Assembly: GCF_021130785.1 (NCBI RefSeq)
Contig: NW_025777528.1
Location: 1-64,000, forward strand
Direction of reading: 5' to 3'
DNA length: 64,000 nucleotides
Source: Homalodisca vitripennis
Taxonomy: Eukaryota; Arthropoda; Insecta; Hemiptera; Cicadellidae
Of the stretch, positions 47,621-60,592 are shown piece after piece (position 1 is the first letter of the stretch; each line of letters opens with the position of its first letter). Below the pieces are notes generated by a model. It was not told where the DNA came from, did not search any database, and saw nothing but the letters and a program-made list of their open reading frames with translations. Position numbers and translations under genes: made by a program.

Positions 47621-49249
47621 AAAACGTAAATAACGTCCAGAAATAATTCGACCTGAAAATGCAAAAGACATATTTAACAAGATTTTTTAATTATCGATGA
47701 TCATTCCTTTGATGGAAAACTATTACATATTAGATTACTAACATACCTTTAAATTTAACATTTTTATACTATATATGTAGCATGCATGAAGGACACCAAC
47801 CTTGAGTAACTGATGCATGGGAAGAAGTGCTAGAAGACTGAGGTGGAGCAGTTCTACCTTCTGACAGACACGCGATGTCATGTTCTACCTGTCACATCAT
47901 AACCGGTGTTCAGCTGTGCAAGGTGCAGCTTCAGAATCTCTGACCGATATATTTAAGTTTGATTTTAACATGACCTAATGCATATAATTTTAAAGATATG
48001 ATTTTGTCCACAATTTGGTAGTTCCAGGAAAAGAATTCAATTTTTTCAGTTATATTATGGGTTCAGGCAAATATAGTTACACTCTATACTGTTGCTTCTA
48101 ATTCTGGGATCTTAATAACGATTTAGTTCAATTTTACTTCAATTTCACACATAGAAATTTAAAACTATTCTAAATTGAAGAAAGACATTAACCTTCTGGT
48201 AGTAGTTGTAAAATACGTGTGTATCTCACCTTTTATTGTACTCCAACATTGTACTCTATCTAAAATAGATCTCAATGCACATAACAATACATTTAGTTCC
48301 AGTGGTAGTACTATGTTAAATATATTTTCTGATTAAACAATCACACGTTGAGCACTAACTAACTATTCAATAGGTGACTGTGACACTGTCACGTACAGTA
48401 ATATACATTAATCTCAATATAAATGCGGTTATCAGTAATGAATGTATCTTTGTAAAGAAAATATAAAATGTAATGTACACTTCTCAAATAATGCAATGTT
48501 AGTTTTTATAAGTGAGATTCCACAATTTATTGAACATATATTGTTTTGTGAGAATTTTTTGAATAAATAAGTAAATATCTTAGCCGAACTAGTTTTACTG
48601 TCTCAAAATTTTACCGTTACGGTGGGTTTAGCAAGACTACTCAGAGAAAAGTAAGCCTTGCAAAGCAGTAACATAAGTAGTACTTTATTTAGGCCTAATT
48701 CATATGATCAAATATAACGGACGTATTAAAACATCAATTGAAATTGCTCCAATAAAATATTTTATTTACTTTTAAAACATCGAGGTGCACTCAATTTTAC
48801 TCCTGATGAGACAATGAAAATACGAATTCATGTTTATAGTAGCCACGAAACCTTACTTTATTTCTCAAATCAATGAAGCGTTTTACTGAGATAACTAAAA
48901 ATGCAAAGTCGATTACCTATCTTCGCTTGATCACGCACTATCATGGTACATTAGAATCTTAAGGACCCATAATGTGTTGCAGGACTTGATCTGAACTCAA
49001 AACATAGCCGTGGTAGGTAGAATCTGGAGTTCAGTCTGTCTGAAGAGATGCATAAAAAGTTGGCGACGAAGATGATCATATCGAACACTGCATCGTTTCG
49101 ACATCAGACAAATCGATGCTAGAAAAGATCTCAGTATAGTAACCTAGCAGCTATCCCTATATAAAGACGAAGTGGTATTTTCATTAGGCAAATGTATGGT
49201 ACTTTACCTATGCAATTGTTCCAAAATTAGCTTTGTTTGTCACTACATA
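47621..49249. other. Palindrome arm sequence, no gene supported
   Basis: It mirrors 22,590-24,960, less the left-private 0.5 kb. No frame of note. A direct/inverted third relative of 47,780-47,960 lies in the spacer at 31,290. Confidence 0.5.
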
Positions 49250-49277
49250 TTTTGGAACGAAATTCCTATCGTCAGGT
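49250..49277 (-). ncRNA. Hammerhead-core-like motif of the Penelope-like relic, right arm
   Basis: Minus strand: CTGACGA, stem GGAA/TTCC with a TTTCG loop, then AAAA where GAAA is expected. Stem II is intact here but the core G is lost; the left-arm copy has the opposite damage. It sits ~240 bp downstream of the endonuclease relic on the same strand, as expected for a Penelope-type terminal repeat. Confidence 0.45.
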
Positions 49278-49509
49278 GTATAAAAACGCGTAAGTCAAAT
49301 GAAGATAAGCCACATAAAGACGGCGCATAATAAAATGCACAGTTCAATAGGTATAGCATATATTTGATAAATAATGTATGAAACACATAGGTACCGCACA
49401 CATGTACAACCACGGACCCGAACCGGCCGGTCGGCAGCTAAGAGTTGAAGGTTATGTTACTCCACTTCCTCTACTTCTTGACAATTTTTTATCTACTAGG
49501 GTCTTATCA

Positions 49510-50030
49510 CTTATGAATTCTAGTGACCAAGGATCGTATTAAAAATATAACGTAAACTAAATTGGAGCTTTTCTTCTAGTATCGCAAAATTTGGGTCTTC
49601 GTTGTGAACATTTTTGTAGATATCATAGTCTTCTAGGGTTTCAAATATCCAATCATTATTGCATACGAGCAATACCTCCAAACTATTATTGACGTCTTTC
49701 ATGTCATGGTTATTTTTAAGAAGATGATGGCGAACAATGATGTTTGTATATTTACTCTTGGGTTGTGGCAGTGTTCCTTGAATCTGCTTTTAAATGCCCG
49801 ATAAATTTGCCTAATATAAATGCTGTTATATTTCCCGATGTTTAAATCATTTACACTAGCTCTGTTGATTTTATTCTCATTTGGATTTTCCTTTCTGTTT
49901 AAACATTACAGGTTTATTTGACCTTTGAGGCTAATGTTATGCCTGAGTCATGCATTATTTTGCTCAGGAAATCGTTATTCATGTACAGAAGATATAACTC
50001 CGCAAAAGTAAATAAGTTTATAAATAATAA
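49510..50030 (-). pseudogene. Penelope-like element, GIY-YIG endonuclease remnant
   Basis: Minus strand, in pieces. About 49,985-49,925 reads MNNDFLSKIMHDSGITLASK. About 49,840-49,700 reads NIGKYNSIYIRQIYRAFKSR, then FKEHCHNPRVNIQTSLFA. After a frameshift, 49,702-49,520 gives MKDVNNSLEVLLVCNNDWIF, ETLEDYDIYKNVHNEDPNFA, ILEEKLQFSLRYIFNTIL. The order Y-I-x-Q-x-x-R-x-F-K-x-R-F-K-E-H, then HxLxNNH and LExxxIYK, is the known pattern of the GIY-YIG endonuclease at the C-terminus of Penelope-like elements. The reverse transcriptase was not found and stops/frameshifts interrupt the frame, so it is dead. The left arm keeps only the following ribozyme-like region. Confidence 0.75.
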
Positions 50031-50820
50031 AAATTTGACACTGTCAAGAAGGACCCCAACAATGTTTACCACAAGAAAATAAAACATATAAATAATGAAA
50101 GTAAAATATTATTTACAGAAGATGACATAAAACAATTGCATGTAATACAAATAATAATTTCAATTTTACGTGGAATATCTAATGTGCATAAATAAAAGAT
50201 ACATATATGGCCACTTTGTTAAGTATATAATTTTGTTTTAAACTATATCTAAACTATATTCTTAGTAATATTTTAAAGTGGTTAATTATGACTAAATTGT
50301 TTAAATTTAAATGTTTACTTAGAGAATGTACATGTTTATATTTAATTTTATCAATATAGACTCAGTAATGCTATATAGATTGAAACATAACTCGATTCTG
50401 GTAACAAAAAACAATGTTATTTCCTCCCCCGTTATGTAAAGCGCATGTCTGGGGAGGAATGTCAAATCCGGAAGTTTCCACTCACTTTACATAATGGCAT
50501 CGATTCTTTGTGTATACCTACTTTCATAACACCGCTTAGAAAAGCATACTGTTGCCTTAATACTTTATGCTGTAAGCCCGATATAAAATCGATACAAATG
50601 TTCCTATAGGTGTTGTACACTAATGCGTAATTATTGGTTTATAGTTTAGAATATAATGCATTTGATGGCATATACAACACTAATATAACAGAAAAACATC
50701 TGCGTATGTTCTACTCCTTATGAGAATGTTATTTATAAACCGTTCTACTTATTAACCTCATGCATAAACTCGTAAATTCTACTGTCTGCCATAGAAGGAT
50801 TTTTTTGAACCCATAATGGA
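50031..50820. other. Right-arm-private sequence with a dispersed repeat
   Basis: Continuation of the block (49,320-50,820) absent from the left arm. At 50,410-50,600 it carries a direct copy of the AATCCGG.AG.TTCC repeat seen at 30,563-30,690. Otherwise A+T-rich. Confidence 0.5.
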
Positions 50821-53349
50821 AATTTATTAGTATAAAGAACTTTAATTAAATTTCTTCAATGAATTCATCGAGTTTAGTATGTAAGGGGAAGTCCTTAGCA
50901 ATTGACTGAGTATGAATCATAAAGTATAAAATTCATAGTATGCATTAGCGTATATAGAAATAACTTTTTATTTTGGAAGATCCTTTCATTCAATAAAAAA
51001 CTATAAGTATGAATGTATCAGAATGTTCCTACACACAAATGCATATACACTATATATACGCAATAGAAAAACTAAATATCTGAGATGAAAAACTGAGGAT
51101 GGTTAGGAAATAAAGTGATTGTAGTACGCATCGTGTTTCCTAACAATAGTTTATTTAAAGATATATCTTTTTTGTTGAATAGTTTCAGAAAAATGAGTCG
51201 TAAAAGATAACCTATTCTGTATTGTATTTGATAAAAGTATATTACACATTTGTATTGTATATTACATATTTTAAATGAAAGCTTTATTGTTTTTTTGTGT
51301 TATTGTTACGGTACTTGATAATTAAAAGAGAAGAAGAAACTATACATACTGCAACTACTAGCATCTAATGGTATCCAATTAATTACCATCTGTAAGTTTA
51401 CTAAATGAAGAGATTTTTCTCAGACAATGGAATAACTGTATCGTGTTCGAGATTGAAAATTTTATATTTTGTATTGACGGTTTTTCATCTTACAAATGGT
51501 TTACTTGTTACTTTACTTATCATTCAAAATAGAATAATACTATACGAATAAATAGTCTATTATTTGTGCAGGGAAAATATTTTTACCGATGTACAGTACT
51601 TTAATTACATATGAAAAGTAATTTGGGATTTTCTCTATAATTTTATGAATTGCAGTGGCTTATTTTTTATCAGATTATTCGAAAGGTTATTGCTAAACAA
51701 AAGAAGTGGACCGGACAAGCACTGAAACCATGTATTCACTGCAGCATCGGTTTAATTAAACTTCACAGTTGGGTATTGTTTGACAAGGCTTTTACACTAA
51801 ACCCTCCATAAATTAAACAACCAATAATCTCCTTTACCAGCTAAGTAATATAAAACAAATGTTTCTTATGAATTCATTGTTTTCTCTAACATTGAAATTA
51901 TTAGCAGAATTAACTTATGTCATGCTGCAAAACCCTTGTTATTAATACGCTTAGTCAGCTATGTATAAAATTAGATTAGTGACCAGGGGAGTATTTTTTT
52001 AAACAAGGTTGGTTACACTTTTACTTCACAAATTATTGTATTAAGTATGATTAGTAAGTATTTTAGTAACCATTTCCAAAGATTTGCACTTTATATGCCC
52101 TAAAAATTAGATGCTCGTATTTTAATTCTTTTAATATGTACAAAGAAATATGTTTCGTGATAAAACATTATTGAAAAATTAATAACAAATATTCAGCATT
52201 GAACATTAAGTCACCAAACTAGGTAGTACATTCTTGTGGATGCAGTCCAATTTTCCTATTTATCGAATTTACTTTGTAAGTTTAGAGTAGTGTAGGAAGA
52301 TATTTCATAATGATTACAGCTCCGTTTATTTTAACTGGAGATATTTGGCAAAAAAGAAGCCAGCAGCTTTTACATTCTTCTGTAATACCCAGGGAATTTC
52401 AACGCCAAATTAAAGCGTTTTCAATTAATGTATACTTTGTAAGAGTTTTAACACCCCTAAAGTCTGTGAGTGAAGTTGTTTCCATAACATTTTCTACCAA
52501 GTTTTAAAAGAATTCCCTGTGGCTTACTCTGTCCAGTTTGTGGAAATAAACTGTTCCATTATCAGAAGTAGCAATATCACCAATAAAGATTTTTATGAAC
52601 TGATGATCATACCAAGAAATAATAGCATTTGTAGAATTCCACTATTCCCTAATTTATTTCTGGGTGGTTGAAAAAACTTATTATTTGCAAAATTTTGCCA
52701 CAAGCTAAAATTATTGTAAAATTATACTTACTACCTAAATGTTTCTTTTTCACATAACACACTCATTTTAATAGAAATATACATGGTGTATACTAACATT
52801 TTACGAATTCTTTCACATCAATTTTAATTGATATGGAATTATTAAATCTAATGAGTTGTTAACGAAACAAATGATGGAAAAGATATTTAATTATTTTGAG
52901 TTTAAAAATAATACAAATTTTAATTAATTATCATTTTAGGTATTGATATATATTTATTATAAATAAAATAGTAATATGGTCTGGTATACATATTGAATTG
53001 AATATCCTATTCTACTTATAACTTCTAATGTAATACCAATAGGACTTTTATCGATTGTTTAGAGTGAATCTTTGAAAATTAATGTTGAGTGTAAAGTAGT
53101 TTGCAATGGACTTGGAAATACGCTATTACAGTTGATTTTTTGCAGTTTGAAGAGAGGTTAACAAGGTTACTATCAGCAATATTATCAAGAATTAGAAACT
53201 GATTTTAATTACATAAATTACAGTCACTTCTAAGATCTACTTGAACAAGGTACACCACGTGTCACGTAACAGGCTTCTCTGAGGTCGCATGCAAAAATAC
53301 AAAATTACCTATATGTATCACTCGTTAAAATGTCATATGATTGTATGTT
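50821..53349. other. Palindrome arm sequence, no gene supported
   Basis: It mirrors 19,960-22,440. The frame at 52,310-52,507 lies antisense to the left-arm frame at 20,519 and has no recognisable motif. Confidence 0.5.
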
Positions 53350-53460
53350 TATTTAGTCAACGATTTTATTGTCGCCTTCATCGTTACTCATGACACCAAT
53401 TTAAATATTTTCACGAACGCCAACTTCCATGGGATGATATGCATCACAATCAAACTCAAA
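53350..53460 (+). repeat. Dispersed ~110-bp repeat (family copy 3)
   Basis: CAACGATTTTATTGTCGCC, TTCATCGTTACTCATGACAC, then CACGAACGCCAACTTCCAT. This is the palindrome partner of 19,826-19,938 and a relative of 15,180 and 59,625. Confidence 0.5.
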
Positions 53461-53551
53461 TTTCCTTGTATTGAGAGATCAGTTTGATACTGAGAAGTCG
53501 TGCGGATACACATGCAGACAGATATGACTTTTTTCCGATATCAATAACTTT

Positions 53552-53990
<439 letters not shown>

Positions 53991-54239
53991 TCTACTATTA
54001 TATAATGAGCTAAGCCATAGAAGAGAATTTTAGTCAAACTTATATATTCATTGTCCAATTGCGATTCTTTTTAACAAACAGTCTTTTCTCTCGAAAACAA
54101 AACAATCTCCTCGTATATACTTGAAATTTTTCACAAAGCTTTATTTCTATATAAGCAACACTGAAATCAATGGGGCTTAAAGTGCTATAAAGAAATTAAC
54201 ACCGACTATGTAAAGTATACAAAGTGAATATGTCATGTT

Positions 54240-55180
54240 GTGTTCATGACTTGCTCATCACACGAAATTTAATAATCTCTGCAATTTTTGAGTGATAATG
54301 GTGAACTAGAAGTTGTTCATTACACTACTGATGGAGAAACAATATTGAACAATATCAGAAACTTTTATAATGGTGGAAGTTCAATATGAGTATAAGCACA
54401 AAATTATTAATTTTTCTATAAATGTTTATTTCAATTTAGTCTGTGTGATCGATCAGCATCAAAATTATTATGCAATGAGTACTAGTAACAATAATAATGC
54501 GCCCAAGTATTATTTTGTCGTTTAAAACTTTAGCGATATCTAATTGAACATACAATACATGCTTTTTAGAGCGGATTGTATATAGAACATGCCTTTAATA
54601 CTATTTATATTTCTCATTTTGTTTCATAATTTTAAGCAACTTTACAAGAAATGGCAGAACACATATTATTTCATAATTTAATCACAAATAGGCTCTACTT
54701 GAAGATGACATTCAAAATCAATACCATTATTTAAATTTGTTGAGGATAATGTGTACCCTTTCACTCTATTTCCTCACAGGCAAAACTCTATTAAGAAACA
54801 TAGGTTATCCTCTGAAGTCCAGGCCTAGAGACCCTTGTTATATCTGTGTCAGCCAAAGATATGGAGCTATTGAAAATCTGAATTGGTTTAAACATTAAAA
54901 CGAATGTGGTAGTCAATCTACCTACATCGTACAACCTGACATGGATCAGAATAATTTCCTTAGCTGAATAATATTTTGAGAAATGTAAATATATCGCATG
55001 AACCAAGTAAAATACAGTTATATTTTAAAAATACTCTGGAGATTATTATATTCTATTGAGAAACTGTTACTGTGATTCTGAATCATTTATTAACAATATC
55101 CAAGATTTCCGCAGGAGTACATTGACTTTATAACTAATTAGAAATAGCTAATAGCAAAGTATACGTTTAAAATAACGTTT
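54240..55180 (+). repeat. Direct repeat of spacer 32.0-33.3 kb
   Basis: Same orientation as the spacer copy and starting just outside the right arm's outer edge (about 54,180). It contains ATAATGCGCCCAAGTATTA and AGCAAAGTATACGTTTAAA. It is ~0.35 kb shorter through deletions. Unidentified interspersed repeat. Confidence 0.7.
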
Positions 55181-56140
55181 TGAAATGAAAGAGTATAAAA
55201 ATACTACTATACCATAGTAGAAAATGTTCAAATAATGTTTCCTGATGCTACCAGAATAATCTTAGACTGAAAGTAAAATACAATAGCCGAAATTAGAAGC
55301 TTCTGGGTCGATGTGGACTCCTCAGTCTTGTGCATGTAATATACCTCTTCTTGTCGGTTAAACGAGGCACACTGAAACTTGGTGTTGAAATTTTAATTAA
55401 TTTAAATGAGACGTGTTCATATACGTTCAAATCCTAAGATAAGAACCATTAGTAATTTAAACTTAACACCTGAAGCTAAAAACCAAGAACACTGACATAA
55501 AATAAATCTAAAATATGCCTACACCCGTTTCTAAACCATACAGAGCACCATTATATATTACTAAAAAGCTAAAAGGAATTGTTTTCGATTCTTTCACACT
55601 GCTCTAAAATGGCTGAGTTTGTACTTAAATATTAGACGTATTCAAATCAAATATCATTGGAATGTTGTAGAAAAATTTGGGTTATATCACGGGAACTTAC
55701 AAAAAGTGCTTCACTATCTGACTTCTGGGTCCCAAAACGCTGATATTTAAACGTAACTATAAAACTAATCCGGTGATTTTAATATCTTTTAATATGTATG
55801 ACTTTTCTAATGAGTGTTTAGAAAGTCATTTAAAAATAATATTGTGATAGTGTCTCTGTTTTTAAAAGAAAATTGCATTCGAAACCACAGGTAACCGCTC
55901 CTTATTAATAAATTTACAATATTGTCTTATTAAATTAAATTTTTTTAATTGTTATGATCCAGCGTATCCACAACATATCAGTAAAATCTGTTTAAAAGGT
56001 CTTTAGACTATTGGAGATAGCACATATTTAAATCCTGCCTTTACGATAGTGCTTCCATCTTGACCTATACTGGCACCCAACCTAATAAAGATTTTTATTT
56101 CCAACTCAGATCTACAGTTCATAGGGAGTGAAGAAAGTGA
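55181..56140. other. A+T-rich, no gene recognised
   Basis: Nothing recognised on either strand; only short frames. Confidence 0.4.
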
Positions 56141-56144
56141 AGTG

Positions 56145-56271
56145 TATATAAGAGGAACGGAACTCCCCTCAACAAAATATAACAGTTGTCTCAATAGCTA
56201 GTATTATTACTAGCTAGAAAGTCACAACTAACAGTTTTTAGTGCAATTCATGTTATATTTGTCCAATCCAG
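56145..56271 (+). promoter_or_regulatory. Candidate core promoter, short first exon and perfect splice donor
   Basis: TATATAAGA at 56,145-56,153 is a strong TATA box. 26 bases downstream CCTCAAC gives an initiator-like TCA (A at 56,171). The predicted transcript contains ATG at 56,250 (frame MLYLSNP) and reaches CCAG|GTAAGT, a perfect 5' splice site, at 56,271/56,272. The combined spacing is what a TATA-driven gene start with a ~100-base first exon would look like. If splicing is skipped, the next frame is the 122-codon one at 56,291. No product assigned; chance occurrence is possible. Confidence 0.35.
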
Positions 56272-56290
56272 GTAAGTCATATCTTATTTT

Positions 56291-56659
56291 TTGATCACAG
56301 CTATGAAAGCTCTTTTTCAGGAAACTCACTTGTTTGGTGCAATGGCATGTGCGGACGACCTTTGCGTGTCGAAACTTGCCTTTTACAGCCACATTCCTCG
56401 GCCTCGGTATGAAAATATTCAGGTCCAACACAATCCACGAATTGCCTTTTCAGATTTACTTGATTATAATACAGATAAACGACTGTTCACTGCTATTCTC
56501 ATAGGGCTTATCATTTTAAGGTCTATTCTTAGCCACATAACTATGTTAACAGACTTACATTTTCACATCTTCAGTTCTTGGACCCTTTCATCAAATAAAA
56601 TTGTATCGCAAACCTTTTTTGGTATTCTATTTTTTGTCACATTCCTAGTTATTGAATAA
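56291..56659 (+). other. Unassigned 122-codon open frame
   Basis: A frame with mixed composition in its first half (QETHLFGAMACADDLCVSKL, HIPRPRYENIQVQHNPRIAF) and two hydrophobic stretches later (residues 67-76 and 106-121). It matches no family I recognise. A minus-strand frame overlaps it. About one frame this long is expected by chance in a window of this size and composition. It begins 20 bases after the donor at 56,272, so as an exon it would conflict with that splice. Confidence 0.2.
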
Positions 56660-58990
56660 CGAATAAGCCATCTTTGAATGTTTACACAACTATAGGATGG
56701 CATGAAAAATAATGTATAACAAAAATACCAAATTTATACTTACATACAAATTTATATTAAATGTAATGTAATACTATAATAGGTTTTTTTTAAGATGATG
56801 AATTATGCACAGTGTGGTAACAATAGAGATTCCTATATGCAAGTGAAAGATTCAGGAGCTTGTGAGTAACCTGGGATTAATCAAGATATTTGCATTTCCA
56901 ATTATGTCAATGCCATTATAATAAGATTCATGTTGCTTTTCCAGACAATTGTTTCAATCAAAATGTATTCTATAAATAATAACACAATTTTCTTGTTTTT
57001 TCCTCCTATTCTAATCTTAAATTAGATACTTTAGAACCACTTCATTAATTAAATTGAGATAAAGTATCGACCGAAATGTGATTTATGTTCTAACAATATC
57101 GTGCATTAATCCTTAACTGTAACATAAAGCTCTTATTGACGCATTGGATTAGTCATAGAATAAAAATTAAAAATAAATAGTAACCTCCTTCATACCAGAA
57201 CTTTAGCATTGCCGTTCATATACGACTATCCGAGATTCATTAAAGACTTTACAATAAAAACATCCTCCAAACTCTTCGAGCTCAATCACACAGTGCAGCA
57301 ACATCAGACATAATTTTTTAAACAAAAAAAAACTCTGAAAATCAAGAATATCGTTTTTCCTTTTTATTAAAACAATTCATAAGCATTTTACCGTAGCCTT
57401 CATTTATAAACATGATGAAGTAAAGTTTTAAGTTTTAGAAAAAAGTATGTTTATAAATTAAAACTTACGCGCATTCTCTTTGTGATATTTTTGGAAAACT
57501 AATTTTAAAAGCAATATTTGTCATGAAGTATTCAACACATATTATTATTAAAATAAACTCTGATGCCTATGGTCTCTTTTACCATCTGCCTTGAGAAGTG
57601 TTAGTTTATGCCTCCAAAGCCAGTTTCTACCTTTGTGTCCCCGGCCCATTCTTACATTAATTGCCTGTTCACATAAAATATTTCAATATATGCCTACAAT
57701 TTGTATAATTGAGATCAGAAATAGAACGCAATATTAGGCCTAAATCCTTCGTGTACTACAGTTTGTTCGCGTTATCTACAGTTTAAACAATTATGTCAGA
57801 AATAAGTGTTTATATGTACCTTACAGAATTCTAATAGCTTAAATTAATTTTCTGTATACAAAAAAGTACACTTTGTTGTGAAAATTGTTGTTTGTCTTTG
57901 TTTAATTTCCGACATAGAATGTATTTCAAAATGTGAAGGGTAAAAGAGCGAGTTGTATTATATTACGTACATTTCGTTGAAAAAATATGAGATAAATATT
58001 TACAATTTACAAAAAAACGATTACTTTATCTTCTTCATCATTGTCGATTAATATTGATCTTGGTGGAAAAACTTTCGTCCAACGCTTAATTTTATATTCA
58101 ATAACAAATAAATTATTATATATTATATAGTAATATATATTATTTATTTTATTATAATAAATTATTACATTTTTTCATTAGTTTTCCAAATATATTGGTA
58201 CATTGTTAGAAATAGATCTTTATTCGCCATCTAAGTAGCTAAATAAAATAGCTATGAAATCGTTGTTTTCATAATTTTTATAAAAATACTTTTTATAGTA
58301 AGAATAAATGAAATAATAACAATGTATAAACAATAAAATTGACACTAAATTACATTTAGAATAAACAAAACTAATTTTCATATATAAGTTATGTTTCAAA
58401 TAATAAATACAACGTTAGGCTGGTTTATATATGCCTAGGACTAAAAATATTAATATTGCTGTTAGAGAAACTCAGTGACAGAACATTGTGAGAGTAAACA
58501 GCTGTTCTCATTCTGATTGCGTCAACAGAGGAGCAGTAATAGAGCTGTTGTATCCGTTCAAAATATTGTCAAGTGGCATTCTACATCTCTGGGGTTTTTA
58601 TTACTATGCGTATGTTTAAGACGATCTACATTTCATTGGGATGATAATTGTGATGAGTATTTATTTTTTTGCAATCGTGGGTGTATAATTTAGAAGCGAT
58701 AAAGACGTTGTGCAGGGCTAAACACGTTACCCGTGCACGTTAAGGCCGTGGAGCGGCCATAATCCTTAATTACACCCATTCTAATGTCAGCTTTGAAAAA
58801 TTAAACAATATTATATTAAAGAAAAGAACTAAAATATTTTAAACTCTTAATTAAATTAAGCCGGACAAAATAAGATCACACACGCATAACAACACCACGC
58901 CGATACCCAATCATGTTAAAACCTGTCCCTACATATTTTAAGTTAAATATCCAATTCACCCCTCATAATTTCCCTGCACTTAATCCCTCC
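56660..58990. other. A+T-rich, no gene recognised
   Basis: Only short frames. A GC-richer islet at 58,710-58,765 (GTGCACGTTAAGGCCGTGG) has no frame or recognised structure. Confidence 0.4.
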
Positions 58991-59039
58991 CTGCTAATTA
59001 AATTATTGCATAATGATCCTTATATCAACTACTCAAATA

Positions 59040-59228
59040 ATTAAGGAACTACTTGCGGTATCCTTGGCCTCCGAAATGGTAAACCACACTCCATCACTCA
59101 GTCGCGACTCTTGTTCTGGTCCCTTCCCCAGATCTCTTTATCAGTCCGACGACCCGGTCGGTGATCCACAGTTAGGCCTGCTACCTTATCAGCACCTGAT
59201 AAGTCTGGTTCCAACTGTGGATCTCTAA
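59040..59228 (+). other. GC-richer islet with 71-codon frame
   Basis: The segment is clearly less A+T-rich than its surroundings and lies in an open frame (59,013-59,228). Its middle reads SLSRDSCSGPFPRSLYQSDD and PVGDPQLGLLPYQHLISLVP. Part of the frame is the hairpin at 59,163, which argues for RNA structure rather than protein. Unassigned. Confidence 0.3.
59163..59223 (+). ncRNA. 61-nt miRNA-precursor-like hairpin
   Basis: The outer stem GATCCACAGTT / AACTGTGGATC is perfect over 11 bp (59,163-59,173 with 59,213-59,223). The inner stem CTTATCAG / CTGATAAG is perfect over 8 bp (59,185-59,192 with 59,196-59,203) with a 3-base CAC loop. Some further pairs are possible between. The size and near-continuous pairing resemble a miRNA precursor, although the loop is small. 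A MITE remnant or a cis-acting RNA element is also possible. Confidence 0.35.
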
Positions 59229-59624
59229 TATATGTGGTGATTAGTCACCAAGTATATTTAATATTATGTCCCCTTAAAAATAAAGTAATATATGTGGTAA
59301 TGAATACTGTTATTAGTTTATAGTGCCATACATTTTTATTCTTTGTTTCAACATAGATCGCGTAACAGACCATAACAAGATATTGCGTCCAATGGCAAAA
59401 TCTGTTGCCACTTAAAGCGTTGTAGTTGCACACAGAAGACAGTTGTAATTGTGTACACGAAGGCAATAATAAACATTTATTTTGTAAAACGAGTTCGTAA
59501 ACAGAACGTTAATTTAACCACATATGCTATATGTATGTTCGTACGATACCTCTAAAACGAAATATTTTACAGGCTTGAAACGTTGCGTGTAACATTATTT
59601 CTATGTATTTCTATACAAGCCGAG

Positions 59625-59735
59625 TTCGGTGATGGTGAATGTCACACAGTGAAAGTTTTCTGAGCATTAGCAAACATGTTTACATTGGTCATAGCGAATA
59701 GAAACGAGAAAATCGCAGAATAAAGTTACATTAGT
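59625..59735 (-). repeat. Dispersed ~110-bp repeat (family copy 4)
   Basis: The minus strand shows TTCTGCGATTTTCTCG, TTCGCTATGACCAATGTAAA, GCTAATGCTCAG and GTGTGACATTCACCATCACC, in the order of the copies at 15,180, 19,826 and 53,350. Confidence 0.4.
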
Positions 59736-60555
59736 TAAACTCACTAAACTGCTTTGTAATCCTTAAGCATAAAGTATTCTTATTATTATTGTATTTTGCT
59801 TTTATTAAACTGTTAATCTAGATTGCAATAATATTTGCTGTAAAATTATAACAAGAATTCCGTTTTGTTTGTGCTCAGAAGTCTTATTTTCTTCTTCATT
59901 CTTCTAATTTAGTATACAAATCGCAATAACACGTATTTTCTTTATATTATCTTCAATTTTTTCTTTAAAATAGTTCATATTTTATTGTATTCAATATTTA
60001 ACTCATTCCAATGTTCTAGGTTACAATTCCATTCTTCTAGGTATTATTCCATTCTTATAGGTTTCTATTGGGTCATTAATGTATACTTAGAGGGATAGCT
60101 ATTTTATTTAGCAAGATAGTGCTGAACCGATGAAGAAATGTAATTTCACGTATTGTTTTTCCACTAAATAATCACGAATTTCCTTGGCATTGAATAACAT
60201 TGGTCTTCATTACAACTCCCATCGCAAATTCAGTGAAGCGTTCACAGAGCGATCAATTCTGCCGAGGGCTTCGTTGGCAACGAACAGATTGCCGAATTTA
60301 ATTATAGTGTTTAATTTATATATGATTTTTAAATTTATTTTTTGGCATGCAACTGACGTATTGTGACCTGTATTCCGTAGTTAAGTTTTAATGATTAGTG
60401 TTGTGTATAGTTTCTTTTTTTAAGTGCATGTTTATAGAGTTAGCGAAGTTGACAAACAACATGGTGGATGTCATTCCTGACTTCGGCGTGCCACAACGCT
60501 TTGGTAGGATTTGTTTATTTTAACCTAGTTTGTAATTATGTATTAGGTTAGTTCT
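59736..60555. other. A+T-rich with short imperfect repeats
   Basis: 60,012-60,066 has three imperfect ~22-base units (CCAATGTTCTAGGTTA, CCATTCTTCTAGGTAT, CCATTCTTATAGGTTT). A 60-codon frame at 60,184-60,366 has a GC-richer first half (NNIGLHYNSHRKFSEAFTER) of unknown nature. It probably starts the ~0.5-kb repeat leading to the hammerhead-like motif. Confidence 0.35.
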
Positions 60556-60559
60556 TTAC

Positions 60560-60592
60560 CAGAAGAAGAGATCAGATTGCAGATCTCGAAAC
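60560..60592 (+). ncRNA. Hammerhead-core-like motif, third locus
   Basis: CAGAAGA, a 6-bp perfect stem GAGATC/GATCTC with loop AGATTGCA, then GAAAC. The first box differs at one base from the CUGANGA consensus (A for U). The downstream words GTTTCACTGAACGATGG and AAATCCTGTTTCC look like the Penelope-type terminal region found in other insects (recollection, not checked). No endonuclease frame was found nearby. Confidence 0.35.
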
